A stretch of DNA of 64,000 nucleotides from Chrysomallon squamiferum (GCA_012295275.1 CM022677.1:13827835-13891834); one strand, 5' to 3'. Positions 1 through 10,973 are shown, numbered from the stretch's first letter. Numbers and translations are program-made. The notes: generated by a model not told the origin, from the sequence alone.

Positions 1-240
1 GATAATCCATTACTAGACAGACCTAGTTCTGTGAATCCACTGTTTAGTGAGAGCAGTTTTATCTGATAATCTATTACTAGACAGACCTAGTTCTGTGAGT
101 CCAGTGTTTAGCAAGAGCAGTTTTATCTGATAATCCATTACTAGACAGATCTAGTTCTGCGAGTCCAGTGTTTAGTGAGAGCAGTTTTATCAGATAATCC
201 ATTACTAGACAGATCTAGATCTGTGAGTCCAGTGTTTAGT
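1..240 (-). repeat. 64-bp tandem repeat derived from an LRR exon (minus-strand copy)
   Basis: Nearly four units of a 64-bp repeat run from the window edge to about 240. Read on the minus strand each unit contains CTAGATCTGTCTAGTAATGG-like sequence, encoding an LRR core of the LxELDLSSNGLSDK type. The same unit, in the opposite orientation, forms the array at 23,381-23,835. Because 64 is not a multiple of 3 the frame rotates from unit to unit, so the array cannot encode a run of LRRs. It looks like a coding exon that has become a minisatellite. The array is truncated by the window edge on the left and by the LINE on the right. Confidence 0.85.
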
Positions 241-473
241 GATCACCGTTGTGATGATCGAGCCCGACATGGTGCAAGCCTGGAAGAGAAGCTGAGACGA
301 ATACTCAAGGACAGATTGTGCTTGCTGAGCGGAATTCAGAAACAAACCATACTGTACCATTTTGTTTATTCATTAGTCTTAGATTCTTATTTGTATTATT
401 TGTATTTATTAAACAACATAGGGACAGGAGCCCTAGCTCCACAGAAAAAAACAAAGGTAACAGGAAACAAAGA

Positions 474-842
474 ATGAGAAACAACAACACATCCCACCAC
501 ACACATTCAGACTCGAAGGAAACAGAGGAACAAAAAATCATTAACAGAAACTTACACATATTGGCGAACCTACATGACACAGACACTGAAAACGATAGTG
601 ATGAAAATATTTGGGAAACAATAAAAAGGAAAAAACAAAACATATTGAACTCCATCGCGATCCACAAAAAACCCCACACAGACATCGAAAAAAACTTGCG
701 ATATTTGTTAGAAGTGCAAATACACATAATCGACAAAACAACTAAAATAAACAAAAATCAACATGGAAAAGACATATATTTCGAAATAGATACAAAATCA
801 TTACAAGCTGCCAAAACAAACACTCATTACACAACAACCTAA
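474..842 (+). pseudogene. LINE ORF1 remnant
   Basis: An open frame begins with MRNNNTSHHTHSDSKETEEQ at about 474 and continues for some 120 residues to a stop at 842. It is rich in Asn, Thr, His and Lys and contains a charged stretch (IWETIKRKKQN) that could be helical. No zinc knuckle or RRM is visible. Position upstream of the endonuclease and the shared base composition argue that this is ORF1 of the LINE. The frame ends just inside the 27/30/33-bp minisatellite. In a second frame that minisatellite is open for about 600 bases, so the original ORF1 may have continued through it before a frameshift. Function is inferred from position only. Confidence 0.45.
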
Positions 843-1312
843 ACAAACACTCATTACTCAACAACAACAGCCAAAACAAACACTCATTACTCAACAACAG
901 CCAAAACAAACACTCATTACACAACAACAACAGCCAAAACAAACACTCATTACACAACAACAGCCAAAACAAACACTCATTACACAACAACCTAAACAAA
1001 CACTCATTACTCAACAACAACAGCCAAAACAAACACTCATTACTCAACAACAACAGCCAAAACAAACACTCATTACAGAACAACAACAGCCAAAACAAAC
1101 AGTCATTACACAACAACAGCCAAAACAAACACTCATTACACAACAACAGCCAAAACAAACACTCATTACACAACAGCCAAAACAAACACTCATTACACAA
1201 CAACAACAGCCAAAACAAACACTCATTACACAACAACAGCCAAAACAAACACTCATTACACAACAACCTAAACAAACACTCATTACACAACAACCCAAAC
1301 AAACAACAAAAA
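786..1312 (+). repeat. Codon-length minisatellite in LINE ORF1 (Q-rich, 27/30/33 bp)
   Basis: About 18 units of a core reading CCAAAACAAACACTCATTAC are separated by CAACAA-type linkers. Units are 27, 30 or 33 bp, all multiples of 3. One plus frame stays open through the array and onward to about 1,397, giving a peptide repeat of the type PKQTLITQQQ. Variation by whole codons suggests the array expanded while the frame was under selection. A long minus-strand open frame over the same bases (742-1,368) is a shadow of this array. Confidence 0.9.
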
Positions 1313-1547
1313 CAAAGAAAACAACAACTCACAAATACATCTCCAAAGATTTGGTTTTTACTACCCATATGCAGACAAGCATGATTTCTTTGAGATGAAA
1401 TAATACAACAAACAAAAGCTAAATTAGTCGGTGTGGAAATGTGGAAAAATCCAAGCTACTGGACCAAGCTGATGTTTAGCAGCAAATTAACAAACACAAC
1501 CATCACCATTGATGGGTTCAAATACACACTGAGAGAAATGAGGCATC

Positions 1548-1967
1548 ATGACACTCGTCAAACAAGACATTCCACACACCAAGCTGAACCAAGGCAAAGT
1601 CCACGACAACATAGAAATACTAAACATCACAGTACACAACAACAATCAAAACATCGACATAATTAACATATACAGCCCACCCACTCCCACACTACACGCC
1701 ATCCAAACCCACGACTTAACCAAAATGATAACAACAAACAACAAGCTCATTAAACTGGGTGATTTCAACTGTCACAACACCTTATGGGGTGGCTTGACAG
1801 ACAACAGTCCTGGAAACGTCCTCGAAAATTTCATAGAGCAAAACCAGCTGATCTGTCTGAACGACGGAACATTCACATACACCAGCGACATCAGTGGTGG
1901 CCAAACTGCCATTGATCCAACATTCACAAGTAAGGACATCACAGTGCTTGTGAATGGCAAGTGCTGA
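1548..1967 (+). pseudogene. LINE endonuclease domain (EEP family), 3' half
   Basis: The frame reads through DIINIYSPPTP, then LGDFNCHNTLWGG, then GQTAIDPTFTS. These correspond to the conserved core of LINE-encoded endonucleases: the INIYSPP strand, the GDFN(C)H motif with its catalytic Asp and Asn, and the terminal S/T-x-ID-x-T-F-T-S block. In active elements this domain nicks target DNA to prime reverse transcription. The amino-terminal third (with the NxxG/EP metal-binding motifs) is not in this frame and lies in broken sequence upstream (1,433-1,547). A stop at 1,967 separates the domain from the RT. Confidence 0.8.
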
Positions 1968-2147
1968 ATGAACTAAACAGCATCCATCACCAACTACAAC
2001 AGCAAGAACACTTTCTCCGACAGATACATTTTCAAAACCAAATGGAACTTCAAGAAAGCGGACTGGGAAGGCTTCTACAAAGCATGCAGAAACATTACCA
2101 CACAGAACTCCAACGACATCAACACCTACTGCACATCACTAACCAAC

Positions 2148-2624
2148 ATGATACACTCCCATGCCAACAAATTCATACCCAACACCAGACGATGCACCGG
2201 CAAAATATCCACTGCCTGGTGGACGGAACGCATAGAAAAGAAATGCAAAGAGAGAAACAAATTCAGAAGACAATACAAAAAACGACAGAAATCATTCCAC
2301 AGACAAAAATACAAAATAGCAAAAAAAGAAGTTTCCAACCTAATTCTCAGTGCAAAACAAGAACACTGGGAACTCTTTTGCAACAACATCGACCTCAAAA
2401 CATCAGTCAAAGACACGTGGGCCAAAGTGAAAAACATCCAAGGAAAATTCCCCACAGAATCAAGCAAAAACAACATCGCATTCACAGACAAACAAAAAGC
2501 AGACTTACTCAGTCAAACCTTCGCCAAGTCCAGTAGCAATTCAAACTTCCCACTGAAATTCACAAAAAGACCACTGCACAACCTAAAGATCGGCGAACTT
2601 TATGCAGATACAGAACACATGTAA
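2148..2624 (+). pseudogene. LINE linker between endonuclease and RT
   Basis: About 158 residues are open here. They contain STAWWTERIEKKCKERNK, the WW(T/N)E block found between endonuclease and RT in I and Jockey type elements, followed by a very basic helical stretch and KNIQGKF. The frame ends with a stop at 2,624, and RT homology resumes just after it. No independent function is implied; it documents a frameshift or nonsense break within what was one ORF2. Confidence 0.65.
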
Positions 2625-2627
2625 TAC

Positions 2628-3347
2628 AATCAACTCAATATCATTGAATTAAAACATGCCCTCAAAAACAAGAAAAGTACAGCCACGAGGCCAGATAAAA
2701 TAAGCTACACAATACTACAACACCTACCAGATGAAACACTACTCATCTTACTTGACCTCTACAACACAATATGCACAACAGGTAAGATTCCCACAAACTG
2801 GAAACATGCCGAATGTTTCAGCTTGTCCAAACCACACAAAGATCACTCACTACCCAACAGCTACAGACCGATCACGCTGACGTCACACGTGTGCAAAACA
2901 CTGGAAATGATGATCAACACACACCTGAGCCAGCATCTAAACAACAACAATTTAATCAGCAAATATCAAAGTGGCTTCAAGAAGAAACACAGCACAAACA
3001 ACCAGATCACCTGTCTGCAAATATCAATCAAGCAATCTTTTAGAAAATCAATAAAAGTCATTGCAGTATTCCTAGACATTGAAAAAGCATTCGACATGGT
3101 ATGGAGGGAAGGACTGCTCGTCAAATTAATCAACAACAACAACATCAAAGGCAACATGTTCAACTTCGTTAAAGACTTCATCAACAACAGATCCGTAGCA
3201 GTCAAAGTGAACAGTCACACCTCCAAGAAAATGACAGTCGACAACGGCATCCCACAAGGATCCATAATCTTGCCAACAATCTTCAACATCTACATCAACG
3301 ACATCGTCACAGCACCTGACAAACAACGCCAAAAATCCACCAACTGA
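2628..3347 (+). pseudogene. LINE reverse transcriptase domain, active site deleted
   Basis: The frame carries the RT blocks in order: ARPDKISYTIL-like block (TATRPDKISYTIL), NWKHAECFSLSKP, NSYRPITLTSHVCKTLE, a QSGFKKKHST block, FLDIEKAFDMVWREGLL (catalytic Asp of motif A) and GIPQGSIILPTIFNIYINDI (motif B). The next motif should be the FADD catalytic pair. Here, in another frame, the sequence reads TALFAD followed directly by a later region at 3,370-3,400, so the second Asp and the sequence after it are missing. The enzyme would be dead. It is clearly of LINE type, not retroviral. Confidence 0.88.
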
Positions 3348-3640
3348 ATCAATAAACACAGCACTCTTTGCAGATCTAAACAACATACACGACTGGGCAT
3401 AAAGATTTCTCTTTGAAAAATGACATGTCTCCTTTTCAACAAAAACCCAGATAACAACAAAATCACACTAAACATTAACAACAATGTCATAACACAAACC
3501 AAAACAATCAAATTTCTAGCCAACATTCAACAGCCAACTCAGCTTCGGATGCCACATACACAACATAATTGCATCCTGCAAAAAAAATACTCAATCTTCT
3601 AAAGTTAATTTCCAGAACCAGATAGGGAGCAAACAAGTCA

Positions 3641-4494
3641 ATGGTAATTTTGATATACAAAGCATGTATTCTCTCCAGACTCGACTACGGAGCCATGGCT
3701 TACTCGAATGCTCCCGAACACTCTTTAAAAAAACTAGATGTAATTCAGTCCAGCGCCCTCAGAGTGATCGGCCACCTGCCAAACACAACACTACCCGACA
3801 GCATCCAACCACAGAAATACAGAAGAAAGCTGCAGATACTGAAATTCAACCACAAAATACACACCCTCAACGCAGACCACCCCGTCAAGGATCTGGTCCC
3901 CGACCAACAAAGAATAGGACAACCCTTCAAATGACAACAGCCAGCAAAATCGAAAGGGAAACAGGAATAGGGGAAATGCCACTGCTGGCATACGACAAAG
4001 AAGCAAAACCAGCAATAAACACACCTTTCCTAATTAAAACAGAAACAGACAAACAAGCCATATTTCTAGCAGCAGCCAACGACCACTACAAACAACACAC
4101 GCACATCTACACCAATGGATCGAAAAACACAAACAACGGGAGAGTAGGATTCGCCTTCATAGCCCAAGATCACATAAACAAACCCACATGCATACAATTC
4201 GGCTGTATCAGAAATCACCTTTCAGCATACACAGCCGAACTGGTCACCATCATCAGAGCCATGCTGTGGGTGAAACACAACAGTCATATTCTCAGACAGC
4301 CTAAGTTCCGTCATCTCAATACAATCCGGACATTCCAGCAGACCAGACCTACTCTGCAGAATACAACATCTACACGAGGACACATACAACACAACAACAA
4401 ACAACTAATCATCAAGTGGCTCCAGCACATCAGCATCATCGGCAATGAACTTGCCGACCATTTTTGTAATTGTTCATTACAGAGAACAAAATAA
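3641..4494 (+). pseudogene. LINE ORF2 C-terminus with RNase H domain
   Basis: The end of the RT (LSRLDYGAMAY, then LDVIQSSALRVIGHLPNTT) leads into an RNase H domain: HIYTNGSKNTNNGRVGFAFI, LSAYTAELVTIIRAMLWV and a terminal IIGNELADHF. In the family the first motif is YTDGS with a catalytic Asp; here it is YTNGS, so that residue is lost. The Glu of AEL and the terminal Asp of GNELAD are kept. Two frames are needed to read it, with a shift between 3,934 and 3,950. Confidence 0.82.
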
Positions 4495-4499
4495 AGAGA

Positions 4500-4680
4500 A
4501 TTCTACCATTTTAAGTAACTCTGTGAAATAAATATTGCCATCAAATTATTAATAGTGGCTCTTGTCTTATAACTTATAGAAAAAAAAGATCACCATATAA
4601 TATTTTAACATTCCAGTCACCCAAAAGGAACTTTGGTAGCATTTGGCGATTGGCCATTACAAGACATGCATTCATATGTA
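4500..4680 (-). mobile_element. hAT element end fragment
   Basis: This stretch matches, in reverse, the left end of the hAT element at 59,372-60,332. Shared landmarks are GTGAAATAAATATT, AATAGTGGCTCTTGT followed by TTATAACTTATAG, and CCAGTC(A/G)CC ... GGAACTTTGGT(A/C)GCATTTGG ... TGGCCATT. The terminal CAGGGCTCGAAAT itself is not preserved. Related fragments lie at 48,950-49,070 and 30,000-30,070. Confidence 0.6.
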
Positions 4681-4745
4681 ATTTACATGTGTACTTAAAC
4701 ACATTACTATTATTTATTATTATAAAACATATTGATACCACTTAC
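4681..4745. other. AT-rich spacer, no feature seen
   Basis: Short AT-rich sequence between the hAT fragment and the last recognised exon of the minus-strand gene. It ends in the splice donor of that exon. Confidence 0.5.
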
Positions 4746-4840
4746 TTCAGAACAGTTCTCTGTTTTATTGACTTCCTCTGACTGGCTAGTAAGAGTATCT
4801 GAAGAATTTGTCATCTTCAGGTCTTTTTTGTCATAATCGT
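4746..4840 (-). CDS. Exon of minus-strand gene, Ser/Glu-rich (95 nt)
   Basis: On the minus strand a TTTTGTAG acceptor is followed by 95 nt open in only one frame (2 bases, then 31 codons) and a GTAAGTGG donor. The peptide reads DYDKKDLKMTNSSDTLTSQS, then EEVNKTENCSE. It is hydrophilic, with an NSS and an NKT sequon, and no domain is recognisable. A paralogous exon of exactly the same length and phase sits at 49,106-49,200 with conservative substitutions, which supports reality and past selection. The exon would need 1 leftover base from its upstream partner, but the exon at 6,645-6,759 leaves 2, so the two are probably not adjacent or the frame is broken. Confidence 0.6.
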
Positions 4841-4860
4841 CTACAAAACCAGAAAGAGAT

Positions 4861-6640
4861 TTATTTTCAGCTTGCACAATTAAATTTGCAAAACAAGATT
4901 ACATTTTAGCAATTTTGAAATTAAAGCTGGATTAGCCACAATAAACTCAAAATGGTTTCCAGCTTACAGTTTGTTTTATCTGTATTCACTGAGTACATTT
5001 CTATTTTATTTCCTCTTTCATCTTGAACTTCTACAATGATCTAGCAGACTGTTTTGGCAATACTCCTTGCTACTAACAATTATTTATAATCAGCCTAACA
5101 TTGTGACAGGAATATATCTCATAGAGAAAAAACAAAACAAATTCATAAATAAAAATTAAAGAAAGACATTTAATCCCAAATCTAAACTAATTACTTCTGC
5201 TAGTTAGATTCTTCAATAAAATGAAAGTCACATCTATAGCTGATGGATGCTATTAATTTAAATGTTATGATATACATGCAGAGAAGTTTCAAATGCCAGT
5301 ATTTTAAAAAATAAATATATATTTAAATAAAATATCAAAAATAAATTAAAAATTAAATATAAATAAAAAGATACAAAGATAAAAGAGATAATAGTAAAGG
5401 AATGATAAAATAAAATTCTCAAATTTATAGTGAAATAAATCAACATTTAAATAAAAATCATTGATTTAAAAAACCTGAAAGATCAACTTCAAAAAATGAA
5501 AAAAGAAGGCAAATTTTAAGTAATAGAAAATCAAAACATCTGCCTAAAAATAGTAATTTTAAACTTTTATTTGCAGTTGTAAAATTACTTAAAGTAAAAC
5601 ATAACAAATAATGCATTTTCTAATAACCTAACAAAATGAACAAGTATTATAACCAAACTGATTAAAACAAAAAAACAGAAGAGTTCAAAAATTCATAAAT
5701 TATTTATATTTTAGTTACAATGAAAATAAATTTCAACTTTACAAACAAACAAAAATACAAAACACAAAATTGATAATACTCTGTCAAAATGTGCCTGTTT
5801 GTAAGGCCTGAAAAATATTAATTTATTAATAAGTATCATTTCTATGAAATCTATGGAAAAATAAATAAATATATTCAAATTAGCTAATCTGAAATATATT
5901 GTATTTGATATATTTATCTAAGTATATAAACATAAAACCACTTCCAGTAAGATATAACTTGGAATTAATCAAACAATTGCATTTTCTTTGACATATTATT
6001 ATAAAATTAATTTATTGTGAAAACTAAAATGTAAGTAAATATGACAAAGTAATATTTATTTCCCTATGTTTCCCATCAATGCAACAACTATCTCACAGCA
6101 GTGGAACTAACCTTAAACCTGTAGAGTCACAAAGATCAACATTAAAATACTACACAAAGTTTCTACACCAATATTTGCTACTCCTGGAATAACCATTAAA
6201 TAATTATAGAAACACTATTAAGACCTGTAACTATGAAGTTGTTTATATTTTAAAATGAAGACAAACATTAAAGAAAGAAAGAAAAAAGAAACAAGAAAAA
6301 GTATTTTTTGCGTATTTGAAGTCATGTTAAAAAAGCTTCTTAAGTTAATTTTTTAATTTCTATTTTACATTATAAACTTTCCAGACAATATAAACTTTCA
6401 CAACTGTTTAAGAAAATTGTGTAAAATCTTTATTAACTGGAAATTTATCTAACTCCAAAAACTGGCATTATAATGGTGGCAAATAAATCAGGAAATAAAA
6501 ATAAAAATTAGTAAAACAATAATAGAGATAAAATAATAATAATAATAATAATAAAGAAAAAGTAAAAGAAAAATTGAACAAAAAAACAACAACAAAAAAC
6601 CCCAAAACAAAACGAAGAAAGAAATAGAAAGAACACTTAG
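4861..6640. other. AT-rich intronic or intergenic stretch
   Basis: About 1.8 kb of very AT-rich sequence with short AATA/TAAA runs, including an (AAT)n tract at 6,535-6,553. I see no exon, no transposon end and no structured repeat. The open frame at 5,258-5,446 is low-complexity and unconvincing. Confidence 0.5.
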
Positions 6641-6644
6641 CTAC

Positions 6645-6759
6645 CTTGTCAAAGTATCTGAAATTGTGATGTTTATTAGGTGTGAAATGCTGCTGTTGTC
6701 ACCTTGACCATCACAGTGATCAGTGTCCTCCTCGATCAAGGTTGATAATTTTATTGATT
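6645..6759 (-). CDS. Exon of minus-strand gene (115 nt)
   Basis: Acceptor CATTTTCACAG, then 115 nt open in one frame (2 bases, 37 codons, 2 bases), then donor GTAGCTAAG. The peptide begins SIKLSTLIEEDTDHCDGQGD and continues with NSSISHLINITISDTLT. It is acidic and Ser/Thr-rich with possible N-glycosylation sequons (NSS, NIT), which mean little without a signal peptide. No known domain is recognised. The ISDTLT ending echoes SSDTLTSQS in the next exon downstream (4,746-4,840), which may reflect an internal repeat or exon duplication. Confidence 0.55.
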
Positions 6760-7096
6760 CTGTGAAAATGTAAGTTTTATGTTATTTAAGTGTGTGCCTA
6801 GAAAAATAAATGACTTAGGAAAACAAAAAAGGGAACAGATGCAGAAAAAGAATATCAATTTTAAGGATTACATTCTGTTAGAAATATAAAAATACAACAA
6901 CATTTAGTGCAAAACTACTTAAAATTCTATAAATAAAAATAAGAGGAATTTTGAAGACCAAATTATTCCTAGGAAAAACATACTTAAAATAACCAATAAA
7001 ATTCCATTTTAATTAACACACTGTACTACTCTGCATTTGAAACTAAATTATACCTTAAAATTAACATTATCTAAATTTAAAGGCTTAAAGTCTTAC

Positions 7097-7444
7097 CTGC
7101 TGTCTTACTCTGGTATTTATTATTTGCTACCGCAGCTTTAAAACTGTAGCGTCTTATGCCAGAAGATGAATCTGTTTCTTCTTTGTCACCACAGTTCAAG
7201 TGCTGCTCCCTTGTCTCATATCTTGAACAGTGCTTTGATGATAGCTTGTGTGTATTCTATTGTGTTGAACTGCTGCAGGTAGTAAGGTTTGCATTATGAT
7301 CCAGTCCAGACTGACACCTCTGATAGGCAGGACAGGGTACAGTATGGCGGAAGCTTACTGACATCAGACACTGACTGATTCAAGTCAAATGAATGGTGGT
7401 TTAAGCTTTTTCACTTTTTCTTGATCTTGGATAATTTCTGTCAC
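7097..7444 (-). pseudogene. Long exon of minus-strand gene, frame broken
   Basis: Acceptor TTAATTTCAG and donor GTAAGAC bound 348 nt. The first part is in phase with the exon at 7,798-7,881 and reads VTEIIQDQEKVKKLKPPFI, then a stop. The last part reads well in another frame: a Cys-containing stretch CSRYETREQHLNCGDKEETD, then SSSGIRRYSFKAAVANNKYQ. At least one frameshift and two stops separate the two parts. Either this is a decayed exon or an unrecognised intron lies inside. I do not recognise the family. Confidence 0.45.
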
Positions 7445-7797
7445 CTGAAATTAACATTAAAAGATTAATGTTTATTAGCCACAGGTTTCTGGTGTTAAAA
7501 TATGTTAACTCGAGACATTTTTCATTATGAATTTTCTTCTATTTGTCAACAAAGCTATCAATCTGTAATGGCAACAGTGAAAACAATGTACTTTATGTAT
7601 CTATAATTATGATAATTTACAAAGAATTCAAATTTAAAAACAAATTTCATTAAAGTATATATGAATGGGTTGGAATGACTTAGGAACTACTTTAAATCAA
7701 GTTTTCATCAATATGCTTTTATGTGACTGGGTAAATGTTAATTGATTTGATTCTGTTTTATTTTCCCTCTCACTAAGTATATAACAATTTTATTTAC

Positions 7798-7881
7798 CAA
7801 AACAGGTGAACTGGGGATACATGTTGGTGGGTGGTGTTGCCTGAACATCCCTCCTAACTCCAGAGACATCAGCTTTCCTTC
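7798..7881 (-). CDS. Exon of minus-strand gene (84 nt)
   Basis: Acceptor TTATACAG, 84 nt open as exactly 28 codons, donor GTAAATAA. The peptide is EGKLMSLELGGMFRQHHPPT followed by CIPSSPVL. Both its borders are phase 0, matching the neighbours at 8,374-8,434 and 7,097-7,444. The first half continues the coiled-coil character of the upstream exon; the second half is a Pro/Ser linker. Confidence 0.55.
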
Positions 7882-8373
7882 CTGTATAAATAAAATTTCA
7901 AAATATAATAAAATAAACATATCATATAGAAATTAATAACAAACATGTGTTACACAGATAAATAAAAAATGAAACAATATAAAACACCTGCTCAAAACAT
8001 TATTTATGAATATATACAAGTCTTCAAGTTCAAACTCATGTAAATAATGCTTCAACATAAATATAATAATTATGCCTTCTTGTAAAGTGGTAACAATCAT
8101 TAAACACAAATAGAAAAATTATCTTAAAGATCTACTAACATCAATCTAATTTAATCTGAATGAAAAACAAACATTTTACACTTTTTAAAACATAATTTAG
8201 GAATTTTTTGTTAATCTAAACTGTTTATATTATTTCTGATCAGACTGAAATTATGGCAGATAAATTATCAAACCAAAATTTGTGTGTTTTTATTTTTAAG
8301 ATACTGATGTATGATGGAAGAATGAATGCGTCCATTAAGTTCAAGAACAAATACATATTAGAATTGAACTAAC

Positions 8374-8434
8374 TTCTAATTCAGAACATATTTCCTTCTG
8401 TCTCTCCAGTGTTTCTTGCAGCTGGCAGATGTCA
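8374..8434 (-). CDS. Coiled-coil exon of minus-strand gene (61 nt)
   Basis: Acceptor AAAAATTAG, 61 nt (1 base plus 20 codons), donor GTTAGTTC. The peptide DICQLQETLERQKEICSELE has leucine and isoleucine at heptad spacing with charged residues between, typical of a coiled coil. It ends in phase 0 and joins cleanly to the exon at 7,798-7,881. Confidence 0.6.
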
Positions 8435-8696
8435 CTAATTTTTCAAAAGATTACCATATTTAGAAAAAAATGAGGTTTAATAAAAACAATAACAGCATTT
8501 CTTAAACAAAATCTAAACAAATTATTTACATTCTGTTTCTAATATATATTATTCTAATGAAAAAACTAGGAAAAGTATTTTATAAAAATATTTCTAAGGA
8601 TTTGTTAGTTTAACCAACTGTAAATACCATTAACAAAGTCTAGCTTAGACACAGAACTACTTAAATAATAAAATAAAATAAAATAAATATTCACAC

Positions 8697-8737
8697 ATTC
8701 AGCGTTACAGTATTTTTCACCAAGTTCTTTACTGGCT
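8697..8737 (-). CDS. Possible small exon of minus-strand gene (41 nt)
   Basis: Acceptor GTTTTTCAG followed by 41 nt open in one frame (ASKELGEKYCNAE) and a weak GTGTGA donor. It fits the coiled-coil part of the gene by position, but its end phase does not match the next exon, so it may be shorter, longer or unreal. Confidence 0.3.
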
Positions 8738-9599
8738 CTGAAAAACATAGAACAGAAAAATATGTTTTTATTAATATTTCATAAAACCATACTAAACTTG
8801 TATTTATATATGTCACTGATTATGATGTAACAACAATAATGTATACAGTTCCTTATTTGCCTAGTGGCAGACAGAACAAAACCTGACAATTCAAAACCAA
8901 AGCATATTTAGATATATTTTTTCTGTAATCATTTCTCTTTTTTCCCAAAGTAAACCTGTTTTACCAAAATAAGTTTTTATTTGTGAGGCTTACTGCTGAA
9001 AAGTGAAAAATAAAAAAACAGACTCATTTATTAATAGTTTTGGGACAAAAATATTTTCTGCATACTGGTGTTAGAGAATAAGCTGACAGACACAAGTAGC
9101 AAGGAATCTTTTGTATGCACCTTTACATGGAGACAAAACACCATACACCTGTAGGCCAGTTACACCAAGCCTGCACTCAAACCACTGATATGTTTTCTGT
9201 TCCTTTAATTCATGTACAATTAATATGTCATGGATTCACATTTATTTTCTACATCTCTGAAATAATCTCAGCATGTCTGTGGAAGATTACTTTCAAAAAT
9301 GAGACGCACAGTTTGTTTGCTGAATGATAAAACTGTGGCATGACAGGCTAATACCGACAAATAAAAGATGCATCTTAGATCAAGAGAAACAAAAATTAAT
9401 CATTCTGAAGAAGATACAACAACTCATGTACTTTAAAGGTATATTATGATCACAGCTTAACCATTATAGAACTGTCGGGCACATGTAAAAGACTCAGTCA
9501 AAATGTATTGGAATATTACATTTGAATTTTGGTGCCAGCCAAAACAAATGCTAAAGACATTAATGATATAAGGCAAGTTATAAATATAAAGATACTAAC

Positions 9600-9716
9600 C
9601 TTGTTAAATTTTCAATACTGCAACAGTTTGCTTTCAGTTTGCAAATCTTTTATTTCTTTTCTTTTTTCTGCGAGTCCTTGAGAACTTTCCACAAGCTGAC
9701 CTCTCAGTTGCTCAGT
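9600..9716 (-). CDS. Coiled-coil exon of minus-strand gene (117 nt), one stop near its end
   Basis: Acceptor TAATTTTCAG, 117 nt in phase 0, donor GTTAGTATC. The peptide TEQLRGQLVESSQGLAEKRK, then EIKDLQTESKLLQY, is a strong coiled coil with heptad leucines. A TGA follows LLQY, five codons before the donor. This is either a true C-terminus of one isoform, a recent nonsense mutation, or a sign that the donor lies earlier. It joins in phase to the exon at 10,004-10,082. Confidence 0.6.
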
Positions 9717-10003
9717 CTGAAAATTAAAATCATTATTGCAAAGTTATTATTGAAGAAAACAAAGTATCAAATATATATCATAAACATGTTATTTACTGCT
9801 CCAGACTTTTTCTGCTGAATCAGTCCTACTTTTTATCATTATTATTCTTTTTATTTATTTAATTTTTTCTATATCTTATAAATGCTGAAAGTAATTTATT
9901 CTATGATCCAGTATGTGAATAAATTAAGTTAGATATTTTTCAATGTCAGTTGAAAAAATAAACTCTATTCACCATTTACACAAATGAAATAAAGATACTT
10001 CAC

Positions 10004-10082
10004 AAACATTTTCTTTTCTGGAAGCTTCATAATAATTTCAGTCTGTGAGCTTTCCATCTCATTTGCAAAATCACCTTCTTGA
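10004..10082 (-). CDS. Exon of minus-strand gene (79 nt)
   Basis: Acceptor GTTTCTTTCAG, 79 nt (1 base plus 26 codons), weak donor GTGAAG. The peptide QEGDFANEMESSQTEIIMKL, then PEKKMF, ends in phase 0 and runs directly into TEQLRG of the next exon. The upstream neighbour (10,367-10,464) leaves 1 base where this exon needs 2, so that junction is off by one as read. Confidence 0.5.
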
Positions 10083-10366
10083 CTGAAAGAAACAAAACAA
10101 AGATTTCAGATTTAAAATACAGGTACAGTATATGTTGCACAACTGAAAATATTACATTGGAAACATAAAAATAACAAATATGAAATAAATAATTATTAAG
10201 TTCAGTGGTCATTTTCTTTATTTTCATTAACTTATCAAGCCATTTCATAACTTCAAATAAAATAATTTTGTTCAAGGTAAACATCACATAGCAAGAACAG
10301 AAAAAAAATATTATAGTTTTAAAAAAAAGAAGATAAAAACTGAAAATTATTTTAGAAATGACTCAC

Positions 10367-10464
10367 CAATATCAGTGTCCTGGAAATACTCAGAGTGGGG
10401 ATCTGAAACTAATCCATAATCCATATTCTCTGACAGGAACAGGATATCATCCCTGTGATTTCCA
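10367..10464 (-). CDS. Acidic exon of minus-strand gene (98 nt)
   Basis: Acceptor TTAGTGTTCAG, 98 nt open in one frame (1 base, 32 codons, 1 base), consensus donor GTGAGT. The peptide GNHRDDILFLSENMDYGLVS, then DPHSEYFQDTDI, is acidic with several aromatics. Its first base completes the AG left by the exon at 10,611-10,727, so the two join in frame. No domain recognised. Confidence 0.6.
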
Positions 10465-10610
10465 CTGAACACTAATAACAAGAATTAGTGAAATAAATTC
10501 AAAATATCTGTTTATTGTTTATTGTTGAGATACATTATTCTGTGATATAACAATAAGTGTGTATATGTGTGTCTTTTGGGTGATTTTTTTTCTGTTCATT
10601 AAGCAATTAC

Positions 10611-10727
10611 CTTGTGACATTGTTAAGGTCTAGAATCCATGTTTTGATGACTTTCTTGTAAAAGTTCTTTTCAACAAAAGGATGAACACCTTTTGGATCC
10701 ACATGTTCATCAGTCTGATGAGATGTT
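10611..10727 (-). CDS. Exon of minus-strand gene (117 nt)
   Basis: Read from an AG at CCTGAAG, 117 nt are open (1 base, 38 codons, 2 bases) up to the donor GTAATTGC. The peptide TSHQTDEHVDPKGVHPFVEK is followed by NFYKKVIKTWILDLNNVT. It looks like folded globular protein (alternating hydrophobics, W, aromatic residues) and joins in phase with the exon at 10,367-10,464. The alternative acceptor TTTCAG ten bases upstream would add an in-frame TGA. Confidence 0.55.
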
Positions 10728-10973
10728 CTTCAGGCTGAAACTTAAGTAGCAACAAAAGTTTCTGTATTAGGAAATGAAACGTGTAAAAGAATTAAATAAA
10801 AATATTGATAACTAGGACAGTATATCTACATTGTAAAATGATACTTTACAGCATATTAAGAATTGGTCTGATAAAGCACAACATTATATTTATTGATTTA
10901 CTTCAAGCTTGTCATTAATTTCACTGCATCGCAGTTATTTGAGTGTTGCTTTTGTTCTGAATCTTAGACGTAC

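Larger units (their letters stand above)
250..4490 (+). mobile_element. Non-LTR retrotransposon (LINE), I-superfamily type with RNase H, inactive
   Basis: A single plus-strand element carries, in order, an ORF1-like basic, Gln/Asn-rich region, an apurinic-type endonuclease, a reverse transcriptase and an RNase H domain. The RNase H downstream of the RT places it in the I superfamily (I, Loa, R1, Nimb and relatives) rather than RTE or CR1; the exact clade cannot be settled by eye. The coding sequence is split over several frames by indels and stops, the RT active site is deleted, and RNase H has lost one acidic residue, so it cannot move by itself. The 3' end near 4,490 abuts a hAT-derived fragment. 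The 5' limit is uncertain because no target-site duplication was recognised. Confidence 0.85.

Noticed and set aside
742-1368. Long minus-strand open frame with repeated CNECLFWLL
   Set aside because: It is the antisense of the LINE ORF1 minisatellite; the codon-length period keeps all frames open.
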